A DNA stretch of 64,000 nucleotides from JBLXBZ01 sp048265185 (GCA_048265185.1 JBLXBZ010000006.1:168788-232787); one strand, 5' to 3'; positions 44,314 through 54,098 are shown, numbered from the stretch's first letter. Notes: generated by a model from the letters alone, not told the origin. Made by a program: numbers and translations.

Positions 44314-44553
44314 TTAGATGATTTCGATGTTGTAATTCTCGATCACCGTGTTCGCCAGAAGTTTTTCGCACATGTCGGCCAGATCGGCTTTGGCGGCGGC
44401 GTGGTCACGTTCAGAAAGTTCGATGTCAAAAACCTTGCCTTGACGAACTTCCGCGACCCCGGAAAAGCCAAGAGACCCCAAACCGCCTTCGATGGCTTTG
44501 CCTTGAGGGTCGAGAACGCCGTTTTTCAATGTGACGGTGACACGTGCCTTCAT
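44314..44553 (-). CDS. purS: FGAM synthase small subunit PurS
   Basis: PurS bridges PurL and PurQ in the three-subunit enzyme. The product has 79 residues with the typical V-T-V-T-L-K-N-G-V-L-D-P-Q-G-K-A-I-E start and the C-terminal E-K-L-L-A-N-T-V-I-E-N-Y. The start is at 44553. Its presence explains the short PurL. Confidence 0.96.
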   Translation of the reverse strand: MKARVTVTLKNGVLDPQGKAIEGGLGSLGFSGVAEVRQGKVFDIELSERDHAAAKADLADMCEKLLANTVIENYNIEII

Positions 44554-44749
44554 GGTTTTGTCTGATCCCTGTTGTGAGCCTGTTGGCGTATGCGCGCTGT
44601 TAAAATCCTGCCGCCGCATGGCGAGGCTTGATGTGACTTTTGCGCTTCATACAGCCTTATTCTCCTGAGCGGAAGGCGAAACTGCACTCATATGTACGAT
44701 TGAGTGGGCTTTCGCTCTGCCGCAGCCGCTTCGCAAGCGTTTTTAGCGC

Positions 44750-45847
44750 TTAACGCGGAGCTGCAATTAACTGTAGATAGCGGTGGATAGCGTTTGGCCA
44801 GGAAGCTGTTTCGGCGTGCTTGGCTGCTTGAGCGCCCAACCGCGCGCGTAATTGCGGATCGCTAAGCAGGCGCTCTAACTGGCGGGTGACGTCAGCCTGA
44901 TCGGCGCCGTCGCATAATAATCCGGTCTTTTCGTCCGCTACGGCGTCGGCCGCCCCGCCTGCTCTTCCGGCGAGAGAGGGGGCTCTAAAACACGCGGCTT
45001 CCAGATAGGTGATTCCAAAGCCTTCCACGGAAGCTCCTTCGCGGCGTACGGGCATCGCGAAAAGGTCGCACAGATGGTAGAGCGCGGATTTCTCATGGTC
45101 GCTGACGGCGCCAAGAAACGTGGTCCGTTCTCCCACGTCTTTTTCCTGCGCCAGCGCCGCCAAGCGGGCCTTATCCGCGCCTGCCCCCGCAACAACCAAT
45201 TGAGCACGCGGATATTTTCCGGCCAATTCGCTCATGGCGGTTATTACTCGGTCGACGCCTTTGCGCGGCTCCAGACGGCAGAGGGACAAAATCAACGGAT
45301 CGGCGTCGGCGAAACGCGTTTGCAGCTCTTTCACCACGCTCGGCTCCAGAGGCTGGCGCGGATCTATGGGCGGGGGGATGATCTGAATTCGAGGATCGTC
45401 GCCTATGAGAGAGCGAATACGCTCCGCCGTGTCGGCGGAATTGGCGACAATCGCGCTCGCCTTCGTCAGGGCTTTTACAATTCGCTTGGCGCGTTTCGGA
45501 TCGTTCTGCGCTTTGACGAATTCCGCTCCATGAGCCAGGCATATTAAAGGCGCGGCGCCCGGCTTCAGTCCTTCCGCGCTTTTCCATGTGTCGCAAAAAA
45601 CTGCAGTAATTTGACCTGCGTGTAGTAAGCGATTGGTGAAAAAGGCTTTTTGGGTGCGTCGCAAGGGTTTGAAGCCGGCGAAACGGCGGATTTTAAAAGG
45701 AAATTTTCGGTCAATTGGAGTTGGCTTGCCGTCGCATTGGACGAGGACGCTTTCACCGGCGCCATGGAGATATTGCGCGAGACCGCGCATCATGCCTTCA
45801 ATTCCGCCCAGAGAGGGGGGGAAGCACTGTGTCTGCACCAGAATCAT
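44750..45847 (-). CDS. Glycosyltransferase family 4
   Basis: This is a GT-B fold glycosyltransferase. The 365-residue product has the N-terminal P-P-S-L-G-G-I-E-G-M-M, the family L-S-L-C-R-L-E-P-R-K-G-V-D and the E-x7-E type motif V-E-G-F-G-I-T-Y-L-E-A. The sugar and acceptor cannot be told. I chose the ATG at 45847 over a TTG 15 nt upstream. It lies between purC and purS on the same strand, which is unusual for purine loci and could make it part of their transcription unit. Confidence 0.87.
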   Translation of the reverse strand: MILVQTQCFPPSLGGIEGMMRGLAQYLHGAGESVLVQCDGKPTPIDRKFPFKIRRFAGFKPLRRTQKAFFTNRLLHAGQITAVFCDTWKSAEGLKPGAAPLICLAHGAEFVKAQNDPKRAKRIVKALTKASAIVANSADTAERIRSLIGDDPRIQIIPPPIDPRQPLEPSVVKELQTRFADADPLILSLCRLEPRKGVDRVITAMSELAGKYPRAQLVVAGAGADKARLAALAQEKDVGERTTFLGAVSDHEKSALYHLCDLFAMPVRREGASVEGFGITYLEAACFRAPSLAGRAGGAADAVADEKTGLLCDGADQADVTRQLERLLSDPQLRARLGAQAAKHAETASWPNAIHRYLQLIAAPR

Positions 45848-45990
45848 TGGCGATCCGATCAAAAAACAAACGCTGACCTGCGCGTATTATGTTGACTGCG
45901 GACGCCTAATGTAAGGGGGGAGGCTTGCAGGCGTGGGCGTGAGTGGAAGGGAGAGGGCGCCTGGTCATTGAAGGTCAGGCGCCCAAACAT

Positions 45991-46758
45991 TCATGACTGG
46001 ACGAGAACAGGTCCGGAGCCGTTAGGACGGTCATTGTCGTTTAGGATGCCCAAACGGCGCGCCACTTCTTGATAGGCTTCCAGCATTCCGCCAAGATCTT
46101 GACGGAACCGGTCCTTATCCATCTTGTCGTTGGACTTCATGTCCCAAAGACGGCAGCTGTCGGGGGAGATCTCATCGGCGACGATGATGCGCATCATATC
46201 GCCTTCGAACAACCGGCCGCATTCGATCTTGAAATCGATCAAGCGGATGCCGACGCCAAGAAACAACCCTGACAGGAAGTCGTTGACGCGAATGCCGAGA
46301 GCCATCATGTCGTCGAGTTCTTGCGGGGAGGCCCAGCCGAAGGCGGTTATATGCTCTTCGGACACCATAGGGTCGCCGAGCTCGTCGTTCTTGTAATAGA
46401 ACTCGATGATCGAGCGGGGCAATTGCGTGCCTTCTTCGATGCCCAACCGTTTTGACAGGGACCCCGCCGCGACGTTGCGCACGACAAGCTCAATTGGCAC
46501 AACCTCCACTTCACGAATGAGCTGCTCGCGCATGTTCAGACGTTTGATGAAGTGAGTTGGAATGCCGATCGCATTCAACTGATTGAAAATATATTCGGAA
46601 ATCCGGTTATTCAAAACGCCTTTGCCATCAACAACTTCATGTTTCTTGTTGTTGAAGGCTGTTGCGTCGTCTTTGAAATGTTGGATCAGGGTTCCAGGTT
46701 CAGGTCCTTCGTAAAGGATCTTGGCCTTACCCTCATAAATGCGCCGTCGGCGGTTCAT
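45991..46758 (-). CDS. purC: SAICAR synthetase
   Basis: PurC joins aspartate to CAIR in purine synthesis. The 255-residue product starts M-N-R-R-R-R-I-Y-E-G-K-A-K-I-L-Y, and has S-L-S-K-R-L-G-I-E-E-G and L-I-D-F-K-I-E-C-G-R. An in-frame ATG 33 nt earlier is possible. It is the first purine gene of this block and diverges from the ATPase zeta gene. Confidence 0.97.
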   Translation of the reverse strand: MNRRRRIYEGKAKILYEGPEPGTLIQHFKDDATAFNNKKHEVVDGKGVLNNRISEYIFNQLNAIGIPTHFIKRLNMREQLIREVEVVPIELVVRNVAAGSLSKRLGIEEGTQLPRSIIEFYYKNDELGDPMVSEEHITAFGWASPQELDDMMALGIRVNDFLSGLFLGVGIRLIDFKIECGRLFEGDMMRIIVADEISPDSCRLWDMKSNDKMDKDRFRQDLGGMLEAYQEVARRLGILNDNDRPNGSGPVLVQS

Positions 46759-47085
46759 TGGCACGTACCGTGTTTGGTTGAGAAAATCCATTATTAAGCG
46801 CGGAACTCCGAGACTTTAGATTTGCAGCGGTCAAGATGGTTTGACAGCTGCGAGAATTAGAACGTGGGCTCTCGCACATGTGGCGGGAACTTAACCGATC
46901 GCCGCGCAAAGTACAATCGCGACGGCGCATATGAACGGTTTCCGTGAAAGGAGGTTATTTGAATGATATATCGCGTTGATTTGGCCGTCATGCGAGGATA
47001 TGCAAATGATAGGAGAGTGCCTATATGATGGAGGTGGTCGCCGTCGGCGATCATTGGGGCTCGGTAATTACAGGAGACAGGCCGT
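46759..47085 (+). other. Divergent promoter region between purC and the zeta gene
   Basis: About 330 nt. The only frames here are weak and lack ribosome sites; no riboswitch-like structure was recognised by eye. It must carry the promoters for purC and the zeta-subunit gene. Confidence 0.45.
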
Positions 47086-47409
47086 ATGAGCACGTTCGAC
47101 CGTCGCAAAGATGCTTATGAAAGCAAGTTCGCTCATGATGAGGAGCTTCGGTTCAAGGCGACCGCCCGCCGCAATAAGTTGCTGGGATTATGGGCTGCTG
47201 AAAAGCTTGGCTACAACGAGGAAAAGGCTCTCGAATACGCCAAGGAAGTTGTGCGCGCTGATTTTGAAGAGCCGGGCGATGAAGATGTTTTCCGCAAAAT
47301 TCGCCATGACTTCGACGCCAATGGCGTGGAGCAGTCGGATCATCAAATTCGCCGCACCATGGATGAGTTGATGATTGAAGCCGCAGAGCAAATCGAAAAA
47401 GACGCGTAA
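47086..47409 (+). CDS. F1-ATPase inhibitory zeta subunit (DUF1476)
   Basis: Zeta is the alphaproteobacterial inhibitor of ATP hydrolysis by F1-ATPase, known from Paracoccus. The 107-residue product has the conserved N-terminal inhibitory segment F-D-R-R-K-D-A-Y-E-S-K-F-A-H-D and a following four-helix domain (L-W-A-A-E-K-L-G-Y and M-D-E-L-M-I-E-A-A). It sits beside purC, as in many relatives, though the ATP synthase genes are elsewhere. Confidence 0.92.
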   Translation: MSTFDRRKDAYESKFAHDEELRFKATARRNKLLGLWAAEKLGYNEEKALEYAKEVVRADFEEPGDEDVFRKIRHDFDANGVEQSDHQIRRTMDELMIEAAEQIEKDA

Positions 47410-47505
47410 TAAGCGGTTAAGCGGCGACGCGCCGCAAGTGTTGGCGGCGCGGGCGCTGAGCATGTGGCGGGCGCGCCGCTGGAAATATGACTTCGGAGGA
47501 ATAGA

Positions 47506-48273
47506 ATGTCCAATGGGCGGAAAATGCTGGCGCAGCGCCTGCGTGAGGGAGAGACTATCATTACGGGATGGTCCTGCCTCGCCGCGCCAATACTGGCGGA
47601 ATTAATGGCGCGTTCAGGCTATCAGGCCGTGATGCTGGACATGCAGCATGGGCTGCATGACGACGCCAGTGTTCGCGAGGGGATCGCCAGCGCTTTATTT
47701 GGCGGCGCCCATCCCATAGCCCGGCCGCCCGTTGATGACTTCGCCGCCGTTAGTCGTTTTCTCGACTTTGGCGCGGAAGCCGTCATTATGCCTATGGTTA
47801 ATTCGGCCGATGACGCGCTGGCTTTGGTGAGCGCGGCGAAATATCCGCCAGTGGGCGCGCGTAGTTGGGGGCCCTTTCGTGCTACCGCTCTTCAAGGAGC
47901 TGACCCGGCGACTTATCCAGCCAAAGCCAATCAGGACACGCTTGCGCTGGCCATGATCGAAACGCCGGCCGCATTGCAGGCGCTGGACGACATTCTGGCG
48001 GTTGATGGTTTGGATGGCGTTTTCGTCGGTCCTTCGGATCTTTCGTTGACCTTGTCTGATGGGGCGGCCATTGATCCGCTGAATGAAGAAACTTTGAACG
48101 CCTGCGCTTATGTGGCGGAACGCGCTCGCGAGGCGGGAAAAATCGCCGGGCTGTTTGGAATAACGGCGGAGCACGTGCGCTTGGGTAAGAAGATGGGCTT
48201 TTCGCTGATTTCTCTGGGCATTGATTCCGCCATGTTCGAAGCTTCGGCCCGGGACACATTGGCCGCGATCTAA
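47506..48273 (+). CDS. HpcH/HpaI-type class II aldolase
   Basis: The family cleaves 2-keto-3-deoxy acids with a divalent metal. The 255-residue product has the metal-binding E-T-P-A-A-L segment, G-V-F-V-G-P-S-D-L-S and the N-terminal V-M-L-D-M-Q-H-G-L motif. AGGAAT lies before the ATG. The substrate is not known. The gene ends at a strong terminator. Confidence 0.9.
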   Translation: MSNGRKMLAQRLREGETIITGWSCLAAPILAELMARSGYQAVMLDMQHGLHDDASVREGIASALFGGAHPIARPPVDDFAAVSRFLDFGAEAVIMPMVNSADDALALVSAAKYPPVGARSWGPFRATALQGADPATYPAKANQDTLALAMIETPAALQALDDILAVDGLDGVFVGPSDLSLTLSDGAAIDPLNEETLNACAYVAERAREAGKIAGLFGITAEHVRLGKKMGFSLISLGIDSAMFEASARDTLAAI

Positions 48274-48293
48274 GGCTTTGACCTGAGAATATT

Positions 48294-48326
48294 CGCGGCG
48301 AGCCAAAGTCTCGCCGCGTTTTTTTT
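48294..48326 (+). terminator. Intrinsic terminator after the aldolase gene
   Basis: A 9-bp perfect stem (CGCGGCGAG with CTCGCCGCG, 7-nt loop) is followed by eight T, 20 nt beyond the stop. Confidence 0.92.
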
Positions 48327-48383
48327 GATTATGGGTTTTCCATGAAACGCGCGCCGGTTAGATGAAAGTCGCGCCGGCTAAAT

Positions 48384-48938
48384 CTACAGATTTTTCATGA
48401 AATGCGCGAATGCGATCAATCCTTCCGGCCACGGGCCTTGTCCGCTTTCGGCGTTAATATGTCCGCTTTCCCCTGCGTCAAATAACTTTGATCCCCATGC
48501 CAATGCGAATTCTCCGGCGACGTCATAGTCGCAATAGGGGTCGTTGCGGCTGGCGGTGAGGTGAGAGGGGAAGGGGAGCGGCTCCCGTGGAATGGGGTCA
48601 AATCCCTGCCCCGCCAGCTCCGGGCGAAGATCGACGCGCTCGCAATTGGAAGGAGCGACGAAAAATCCGCCCTTGACCTTGCCGGCGGGTAAATTTCTTG
48701 CGGCGTGAACTGCGGTGATCACCCCGAGAGAATGGGCGACAAGAACTACCGGGCGTTGGGCCTGTTCCACTGCGTCAACCAGATCCTTGGTCCAGTCGTC
48801 TTTTTGAGGGCGCAACCACTCCTGATGATCCACCCAGCGCGCGGTGCGGAGTTTGTCCAGCCATCTCCTTTGCCAGTGATCTTGCGGCGTATCGCCATAT
48901 CCGGGAAGGATCAGAATATCCGCTTCGCTGACTTTCAT
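48384..48938 (-). CDS. RBBP9/YdeN-family alpha/beta hydrolase
   Basis: These are small serine hydrolases of unknown substrate. The 184-residue product has L-I-L-P-G-Y-G-D-T at the start, the nucleophile elbow V-A-H-S-L-G with Ser near residue 73, and Asp/His candidates in S-R-N-D-P-Y-C-D and G-E-S-G-H-I-N-A. The start is at 48938 (M-K-V-S-E-A-D-I). It is downstream of purB on the same strand. Confidence 0.88.
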   Translation of the reverse strand: MKVSEADILILPGYGDTPQDHWQRRWLDKLRTARWVDHQEWLRPQKDDWTKDLVDAVEQAQRPVVLVAHSLGVITAVHAARNLPAGKVKGGFFVAPSNCERVDLRPELAGQGFDPIPREPLPFPSHLTASRNDPYCDYDVAGEFALAWGSKLFDAGESGHINAESGQGPWPEGLIAFAHFMKNL

Positions 48939-49017
48939 AACGCGCTCGCTTGTTGAGAGTGGCGGAGAGAGCGGGCGCGGCTGAAAACCTTCCACGCGCC
49001 CGCTCGCCTGTCAGGGT

Positions 49018-50346
49018 TTAGCTTTCGGCGAACACGCGATTGAAAATCGTGTCGACCTGTTTGATATGGTAGCCTAAATCGAAACGCGAACGAATTTCCT
49101 CTTCTGACAAAGCGGCGCGAACCTCTTCGTCCTTGAGCAGCTCTTCGAGGAAATCAACGCTTGCGGCGCCGGAGACTTGGTAGCTTTCCCAGACTTTCAT
49201 GGCGTTGCGCTGCACCAAGCGATAGGCGTCTTCACGCGAGCGTCCGGCCTGCGTCAGCGCGAGCAGAATGCGCTGGGAATGCACCAGACCGCCGAGGCGA
49301 TCCATATTGCCGGCCATGCGCTCGGGGTAGACGAGCAACTTATCGATGACGCCTGTGAGGCGCGCCAGGGCGAAGTCCAGGGTGACGGTGGCGTCAGGGC
49401 CGATCATGCGTTCAACGGAGGAATGCGAGATATCGCGTTCATGCCATAAGGCCACGTTCTCCATGGCGGGAAGAGCGTATGAGCGGACCATGCGCGCAAG
49501 GCCCGTAAGGTTTTCAGTCAATACTGGATTGCGCTTGTGGGGCATGGCCGAGGAGCCTTTTTGCCCCTTGGAGAAAAATTCTTCGGCTTCGAGAACTTCC
49601 GTGCGCTGCAAGTGGCGAATCTCCACCGCCAACCGTTCTACGGAGGAGGCGATGACGCCGAGCACGGAAAAGAACATGGCGTGACGATCGCGGGGGATGA
49701 CCTGAGTGGAGACGGGCTCCACGGCGAGGCCCATTTTCTGCGCCACATGTTCTTCGATATGTGGATCGATATTGGCGAAAGTGCCAACGGCGCCGGAGAT
49801 GGCGCAAGTGGCGATTTCCGCCCGAGCGAACTCGAGTCTGGCCTTGCAGCGGTCGAACTCGGCGTAGGCTTCAGCCATTTTCAAGCCGAATGTGACCGGT
49901 TCGGCGTGAATGCCATGGGAGCGGCCAATGCAGACGGTTTCCTTATGCTCAAACGCCCGGCGCTTAAGGGCGTCGAGGAGCTTGTCCAAATCCGCGAGCA
50001 GCAAATCCGCCGCGCGCGTCAGCTGAACGTTGAAACATGTGTCGAGCACGTCTGACGAGGTCATGCCTTGATGAACGAAACGCGAGTCCGGGCCGATAAA
50101 TTCTGCCAGATGCGTCAGAAAAGCGATGACGTCATGCTTGGTTTCCCGCTCGATTTCGTCGATGCGGGCGATGTCGAAGGTGGCGGCTCCGCCTTTTTCC
50201 CAAATATTAGCGGCGGCCTCTTTCGGGATGACGCCCAGTTCCGCCAAGGCGTCGCAAGCGTGAGCTTCGATCTCGAACCAGATGCGGAACTTTGTTTCTG
50301 GCGACCAGATGGAGACCATCTCGGGTCGTGAATAGCGCGGGATCAT
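49018..50346 (-). CDS. purB: Adenylosuccinate lyase
   Basis: PurB catalyses two steps of purine synthesis, releasing fumarate from SAICAR and from adenylosuccinate. The 442-residue product has M-I-P-R-Y-S-R-P-E-M and the signature G-S-S-A-M-P-H-K-R-N-P, with the catalytic T-S-S-D and S-H-G-I-H blocks. It is an all-helical family and the length is normal. It follows a membrane-protein gene and lies 2.3 kb from purC. Confidence 0.97.
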   Translation of the reverse strand: MIPRYSRPEMVSIWSPETKFRIWFEIEAHACDALAELGVIPKEAAANIWEKGGAATFDIARIDEIERETKHDVIAFLTHLAEFIGPDSRFVHQGMTSSDVLDTCFNVQLTRAADLLLADLDKLLDALKRRAFEHKETVCIGRSHGIHAEPVTFGLKMAEAYAEFDRCKARLEFARAEIATCAISGAVGTFANIDPHIEEHVAQKMGLAVEPVSTQVIPRDRHAMFFSVLGVIASSVERLAVEIRHLQRTEVLEAEEFFSKGQKGSSAMPHKRNPVLTENLTGLARMVRSYALPAMENVALWHERDISHSSVERMIGPDATVTLDFALARLTGVIDKLLVYPERMAGNMDRLGGLVHSQRILLALTQAGRSREDAYRLVQRNAMKVWESYQVSGAASVDFLEELLKDEEVRAALSEEEIRSRFDLGYHIKQVDTIFNRVFAES

Positions 50347-50419
50347 TCGAAACCTCGTGTTTGCGATGCGGCGGTAGGGGATAAAACTGGCGTGGGAATA
50401 GCAGACGCGCGCGTCCGGC

Positions 50420-50977
50420 TCAATGCGCCAGTGCGTTTCTGGCGTATTTTTGCGCCTTCGCGTAAATCCATGACGCGATCACAAGCAGCGGCAAGCCCCA
50501 GGGCAGCAGTTGCCGGGTGATCAGGACCGCATAAATATAGGTTGACGAGGCGGCGGTGAACAGGATTTCGCGCAGCATGTGGCTTGAGAGTTGGTCGCTG
50601 TGCCACTGGGCGTAATATAGGCGAAACTGCAACAGGAATAGCAATGCGGTGACGCCGCAAGTTCCCACCGCGAGGCAAATGAACATGGCGGCGAAGCGGG
50701 CGCTTTTTTGCGGGCGACGCAGGGTCAGAAGCTTGGCGGCTGCGAAAGACAGCAAGGAGGCGATGAAACTTCCTGCGAAGGTGATGACGATCACCGATAA
50801 AGCGCGGGCCGTGAGAGCGTCACGCAGACCAATGGTTTGAATATAGATCAGCGCGGTCACCGCCACGGCCCAGCACATAGAAAAGCCGAAAATAAACAAG
50901 GTGGGCGAAGGGCCTACGCCGCGGGTTTTTCGGGGGAAGGCGCCACTTCCGCTTGAATGTATTCGTCGGTTCGTCAT
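50420..50977 (-). CDS. Four-helix membrane protein, unknown
   Basis: The product has 185 residues, a Ser/Arg-rich cytoplasmic start and four hydrophobic segments at about 28-48, 58-82, 93-116 and 140-172. No known motif is seen. It lies between rpe and purB on the same strand (33 nt after rpe). The role is unknown. Confidence 0.75.
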   Translation of the reverse strand: MTNRRIHSSGSGAFPRKTRGVGPSPTLFIFGFSMCWAVAVTALIYIQTIGLRDALTARALSVIVITFAGSFIASLLSFAAAKLLTLRRPQKSARFAAMFICLAVGTCGVTALLFLLQFRLYYAQWHSDQLSSHMLREILFTAASSTYIYAVLITRQLLPWGLPLLVIASWIYAKAQKYARNALAH

Positions 50978-51010
50978 GTAAAATATATGCGGTCCGTATG
51001 TTATGAACTT

Positions 51011-51688
51011 TCAGCTCCGCGCGTCGATTGCGCCCTGACGAATTGCGTTAATATTGGCCCGGTAGCTTTCCACGCCGTCTCCTTTGAATACTGCTGAGCC
51101 GGCGATCAACGCATTGGCCCCAGCCGCCGCCACTAAAGGCGCTGTTTCGGGAGTGACGCCGCCGTCCACTTCAAGCTCAATAGGACGTTCGCCGATCATC
51201 GCCTTGATGCGGGCGATTTTCTCCACCATCGCCGGGATGAACTTTTGTCCGCCAAAGCCTGGATTCACGGTCATGACCATAATCAAGTCGAGACGATCGA
51301 GCACATATTCGATCATGGTCTCCGGGGTAGATGGGTTCAAGGCGACGCCCGCTTTTTTTCCCAGATTGCGAATGGCTTGCAAGCTGCGGTCCAGATGCGG
51401 CGCGGCCTCTGCGTGAACTGTGATGACGTCCGAACCCGCCTTGGCGAAGGCTTCAAGATAGTCGTCGCATGAGGCGATCATGAGGTGGGTGTCGAAAATC
51501 TTGTCCGTGAGGGGGCGGATCGCTGCGATCACATCCGGCCCATAAGTGATATTGGGAACAAAATTCCCGTCCATCACGTCAAGATGGATCCAGTCGGCGC
51601 CGGCCGCGACGACGTCGCGCACTTCTTCGCCAAGTTTAGAAAAATCCGACGCGAGAATGGAAGGGGCGATAAGGATAGGGCGAGACAT
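51011..51688 (-). CDS. rpe: Ribulose-phosphate 3-epimerase
   Basis: Rpe interconverts ribulose-5-phosphate and xylulose-5-phosphate. The 225-residue TIM barrel has A-P-S-I-L-A-S-D-F, H-L-D-V-M-D-G-N-F-V-P-N, M-T-V-N-P-G-F-G-G-Q and E-V-D-G-G-V. Metal ligands and the catalytic Asp residues are present. It is on the same strand as purB. Confidence 0.97.
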   Translation of the reverse strand: MSRPILIAPSILASDFSKLGEEVRDVVAAGADWIHLDVMDGNFVPNITYGPDVIAAIRPLTDKIFDTHLMIASCDDYLEAFAKAGSDVITVHAEAAPHLDRSLQAIRNLGKKAGVALNPSTPETMIEYVLDRLDLIMVMTVNPGFGGQKFIPAMVEKIARIKAMIGERPIELEVDGGVTPETAPLVAAAGANALIAGSAVFKGDGVESYRANINAIRQGAIDARS

Positions 51689-51783
51689 ATGCGAAAGCTC
51701 CAGAGCGGCTTTTGAGAGTTGTCCGCCGCGCTAGCACACCAAACGATATTGCGCAACGAATCAGTCTGATGAGCGCTGAAAAA

Positions 51784-52734
51784 TTATCTGTGTTTTCGCA
51801 AACGATCCGCGATCGGTCGCAGCATCCAGGGCAAAAGATAGATGGGCAATTGTCCAAGGGCGAAATAAAGCCATGTGAACTCGGGCAGCGCGCCGCCGAG
51901 AGCGGCCACCATGACGCCCATGTTGCGGTTGCCGGCCGCGTGAGCCAGCACGAAGGCGTCTTGGGCGGGGATTTTGAAGAAAAGCGCCTGGGTGGCGATG
52001 ATTTGCAGTAAGGCCACGCCAAAGACCAGCGCGACGATTGCGAGCGTCGTCAGCGGCGTGTTGATAAAGCTTGCGGCGACGCCGTCCATCACCGCGACGG
52101 CGAAGAAAAACAACACGCAAACATTCAGTCCGTCTATTTGTGACTTGGCCGCTTCAACGCGTCGGACACCGAGGAGTTTGCGAACGCCCCATGCGCAGAT
52201 CATGGTGGCGGCCAAAAGACCAAAGAGCCGTAGCGCCAGCTCGAAGCCATCCAGCGGCAAGGCTTCGCCGAGCATGAGTTCTCCGATAAGCGGCGCCGTT
52301 AGCGGCAACAACAGCATGGACAGAAGCAGCAAGGCCAGACTAAGTGACCCGTTCAACCCCATAAGCGAGACAAACGCGGGGGCCGACATCACGGGCGGGG
52401 CGGCCGACACGATGAAGAGAGCGAGGGTGAGTTCCGGCATGGTCTGCGCCAAGCCGGTAATTTGCATGGTCACCGCGAGAATCACTGGTATGGCGATCAT
52501 TAGCCATAAGGCGGCGGCGCCTACAAGTTTGGGACGCCGCAGATGAGCGAACACGGCGGTGGGGTCGACGCGTAAAAATGCAAGGACGAGCAAAATGAAA
52601 ATGGCTTCGGGAATAAATGGCTTGAATATGGCGGAAACCGGCGGCAAAGCCATTCCCAAAAAGGCGCTGACGGCGACGGCGCGAGTTCCCTGACGTCCCA
52701 GCCAGGAGAGACAATTACTAAGCAGCCCGATCAT
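51784..52734 (-). CDS. Bile acid:sodium symporter-like (BASS) transporter
   Basis: BASS carriers move organic acids, often with sodium. The 316-residue product has about nine hydrophobic segments and the family's A-A-G-N-R-N-M-G-V-M near the C-terminus, with S-A-A-P-P-V-M-S-A-P in the middle. GGAGG lies 10 nt before the ATG at 52734; a longer frame runs into the divergent gene. It is divergent from the DadA-like oxidoreductase, so the two may act on the same compound. Confidence 0.8.
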   Translation of the reverse strand: MIGLLSNCLSWLGRQGTRAVAVSAFLGMALPPVSAIFKPFIPEAIFILLVLAFLRVDPTAVFAHLRRPKLVGAAALWLMIAIPVILAVTMQITGLAQTMPELTLALFIVSAAPPVMSAPAFVSLMGLNGSLSLALLLLSMLLLPLTAPLIGELMLGEALPLDGFELALRLFGLLAATMICAWGVRKLLGVRRVEAAKSQIDGLNVCVLFFFAVAVMDGVAASFINTPLTTLAIVALVFGVALLQIIATQALFFKIPAQDAFVLAHAAGNRNMGVMVAALGGALPEFTWLYFALGQLPIYLLPWMLRPIADRLRKHR

Positions 52735-52834
52735 GAATGATGCGCCTCCAATATTTGGCGGGTAAGTTGGCTTGAGCCTTAACAGGTGAGCAAGCATTAT
52801 TGTTATCAGACGAAAGAACAAAGGCCAAAGGGAC

Positions 52835-54082
52835 TTGCGCAAAGCAGATGTCATCGTACTCGGAGCGGGGATCGCCGGCGTATGCGCCGCGCTTCATCTG
52901 CAGATGCGCGGGCGTTCGGTTTTTCTGGTGGATCGGAATCAACCGGGGGACGAGGCCTCGCGTTCGAATGCGGGGGTGATTATGCGTGACGGCGTGACGC
53001 CTTTCGCGTTCCCGGACGCTCCGTTGGCGATGTTACGTCTGGTTTTCAATCTGGAGCCGTCAATTCGATATCGGCTAGGCTCGTTGCTTCAAATGGTTTC
53101 ATGGGGACGGCGCGCGCAAGAGGCGACGGCGGGGCGGGCGATGTCGCGCTACGCTCATGCGCTCGCGCCGCTGCAAATGTTGGCGGCGGCGGAGCATCGA
53201 ATCATCGCCCGGCAGGCGAATGCGGAGCGTTTTTTCCGCAAAACCGGATGGTTGAAGCTTTATCAGACGGCGGAAGGTTTTCGGCGGGCGGAAATGGAAA
53301 TGCATCACGCTCGTATCTTCGGGGTTGGCTACGAGGTTTTGAATGCGCAGGCGGCGGCGGATCTGGAGCCTCATTTGGGGGAGCGGTTTTACAAGGCGGT
53401 TTATTGGCTTGAGGCGGAATCTGTAACGAGTCCAGGCGGCGTGTGCAAAGCTTATGGCCGGTTGTTTCGAGAGCGCGGCGGCGCGGTCTATCACGGCGAT
53501 GCGCGCACGATTTGTGAAATGGCGGGAGGATGGAGCGTAAAAACCGCCCATGGACCGGTTTGGGCGCCGGAAGTCGTGGTGGCGCTGGGGGCGTGGTCCA
53601 CAGACGTTTTGGAGCCTCTGGGCTATGCGTTTCCGTTCATCGCCCAGCGCGGGTATCTCAGCCATTTCCAAGCGCATTCGGGCGCGTCTTTGTCACGTCC
53701 GCTCACCGATGTGGAAAACGGCTATAGTTTAAGCCCCATGGAGCGGGGCATAAGGCTTTCGACCGGCGTTGAGTTCGCTCATCAAGAGGCTTTGCCAAAT
53801 CCGGTTCAAATTGAGCAATGCCGACGAATAGCCGCCGGAATTTTCCCGCTTGGCTCCGCCATTGATACGGTTCCGGCCATGGCTTCTCGCTTGTGTCTGC
53901 CTGATAGCTTGCCGATCCTGGGGGCGTCTCCGCGCCATCGCGGTCTTTGGTTTACTGTCGGTCATGGCGATATGGGCTTCACCCTGGGGCCGCTTTTAGG
54001 GCGCCTTTTGGCCGAGCGCATGACAGGAAATACGCCGCTTGAAGATTTGACGCCATTGTCCCCCATGCGCTTTCTCTCCTGA
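52835..54082 (+). CDS. FAD-dependent oxidoreductase (DadA-like)
   Basis: The fold is that of D-amino-acid dehydrogenases and related DAO-family enzymes. The 415-residue product has the dinucleotide site V-L-G-A-G-I-A-G-V-C-A at the N-terminus, a V-D-R-N-Q-P-G-D-E-A-S strand end and a C-terminal flavin segment G-L-W-F-T-V-G-H-G-D-M-G-F-T-L-G. No ATG is available; the TTG at 52835 with AAAGGG just upstream is the best start. The substrate is unknown. Confidence 0.85.
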   Translation: MRKADVIVLGAGIAGVCAALHLQMRGRSVFLVDRNQPGDEASRSNAGVIMRDGVTPFAFPDAPLAMLRLVFNLEPSIRYRLGSLLQMVSWGRRAQEATAGRAMSRYAHALAPLQMLAAAEHRIIARQANAERFFRKTGWLKLYQTAEGFRRAEMEMHHARIFGVGYEVLNAQAAADLEPHLGERFYKAVYWLEAESVTSPGGVCKAYGRLFRERGGAVYHGDARTICEMAGGWSVKTAHGPVWAPEVVVALGAWSTDVLEPLGYAFPFIAQRGYLSHFQAHSGASLSRPLTDVENGYSLSPMERGIRLSTGVEFAHQEALPNPVQIEQCRRIAAGIFPLGSAIDTVPAMASRLCLPDSLPILGASPRHRGLWFTVGHGDMGFTLGPLLGRLLAERMTGNTPLEDLTPLSPMRFLS

Positions 54083-54098
54083 ACGGGCGCCGCCGCGC

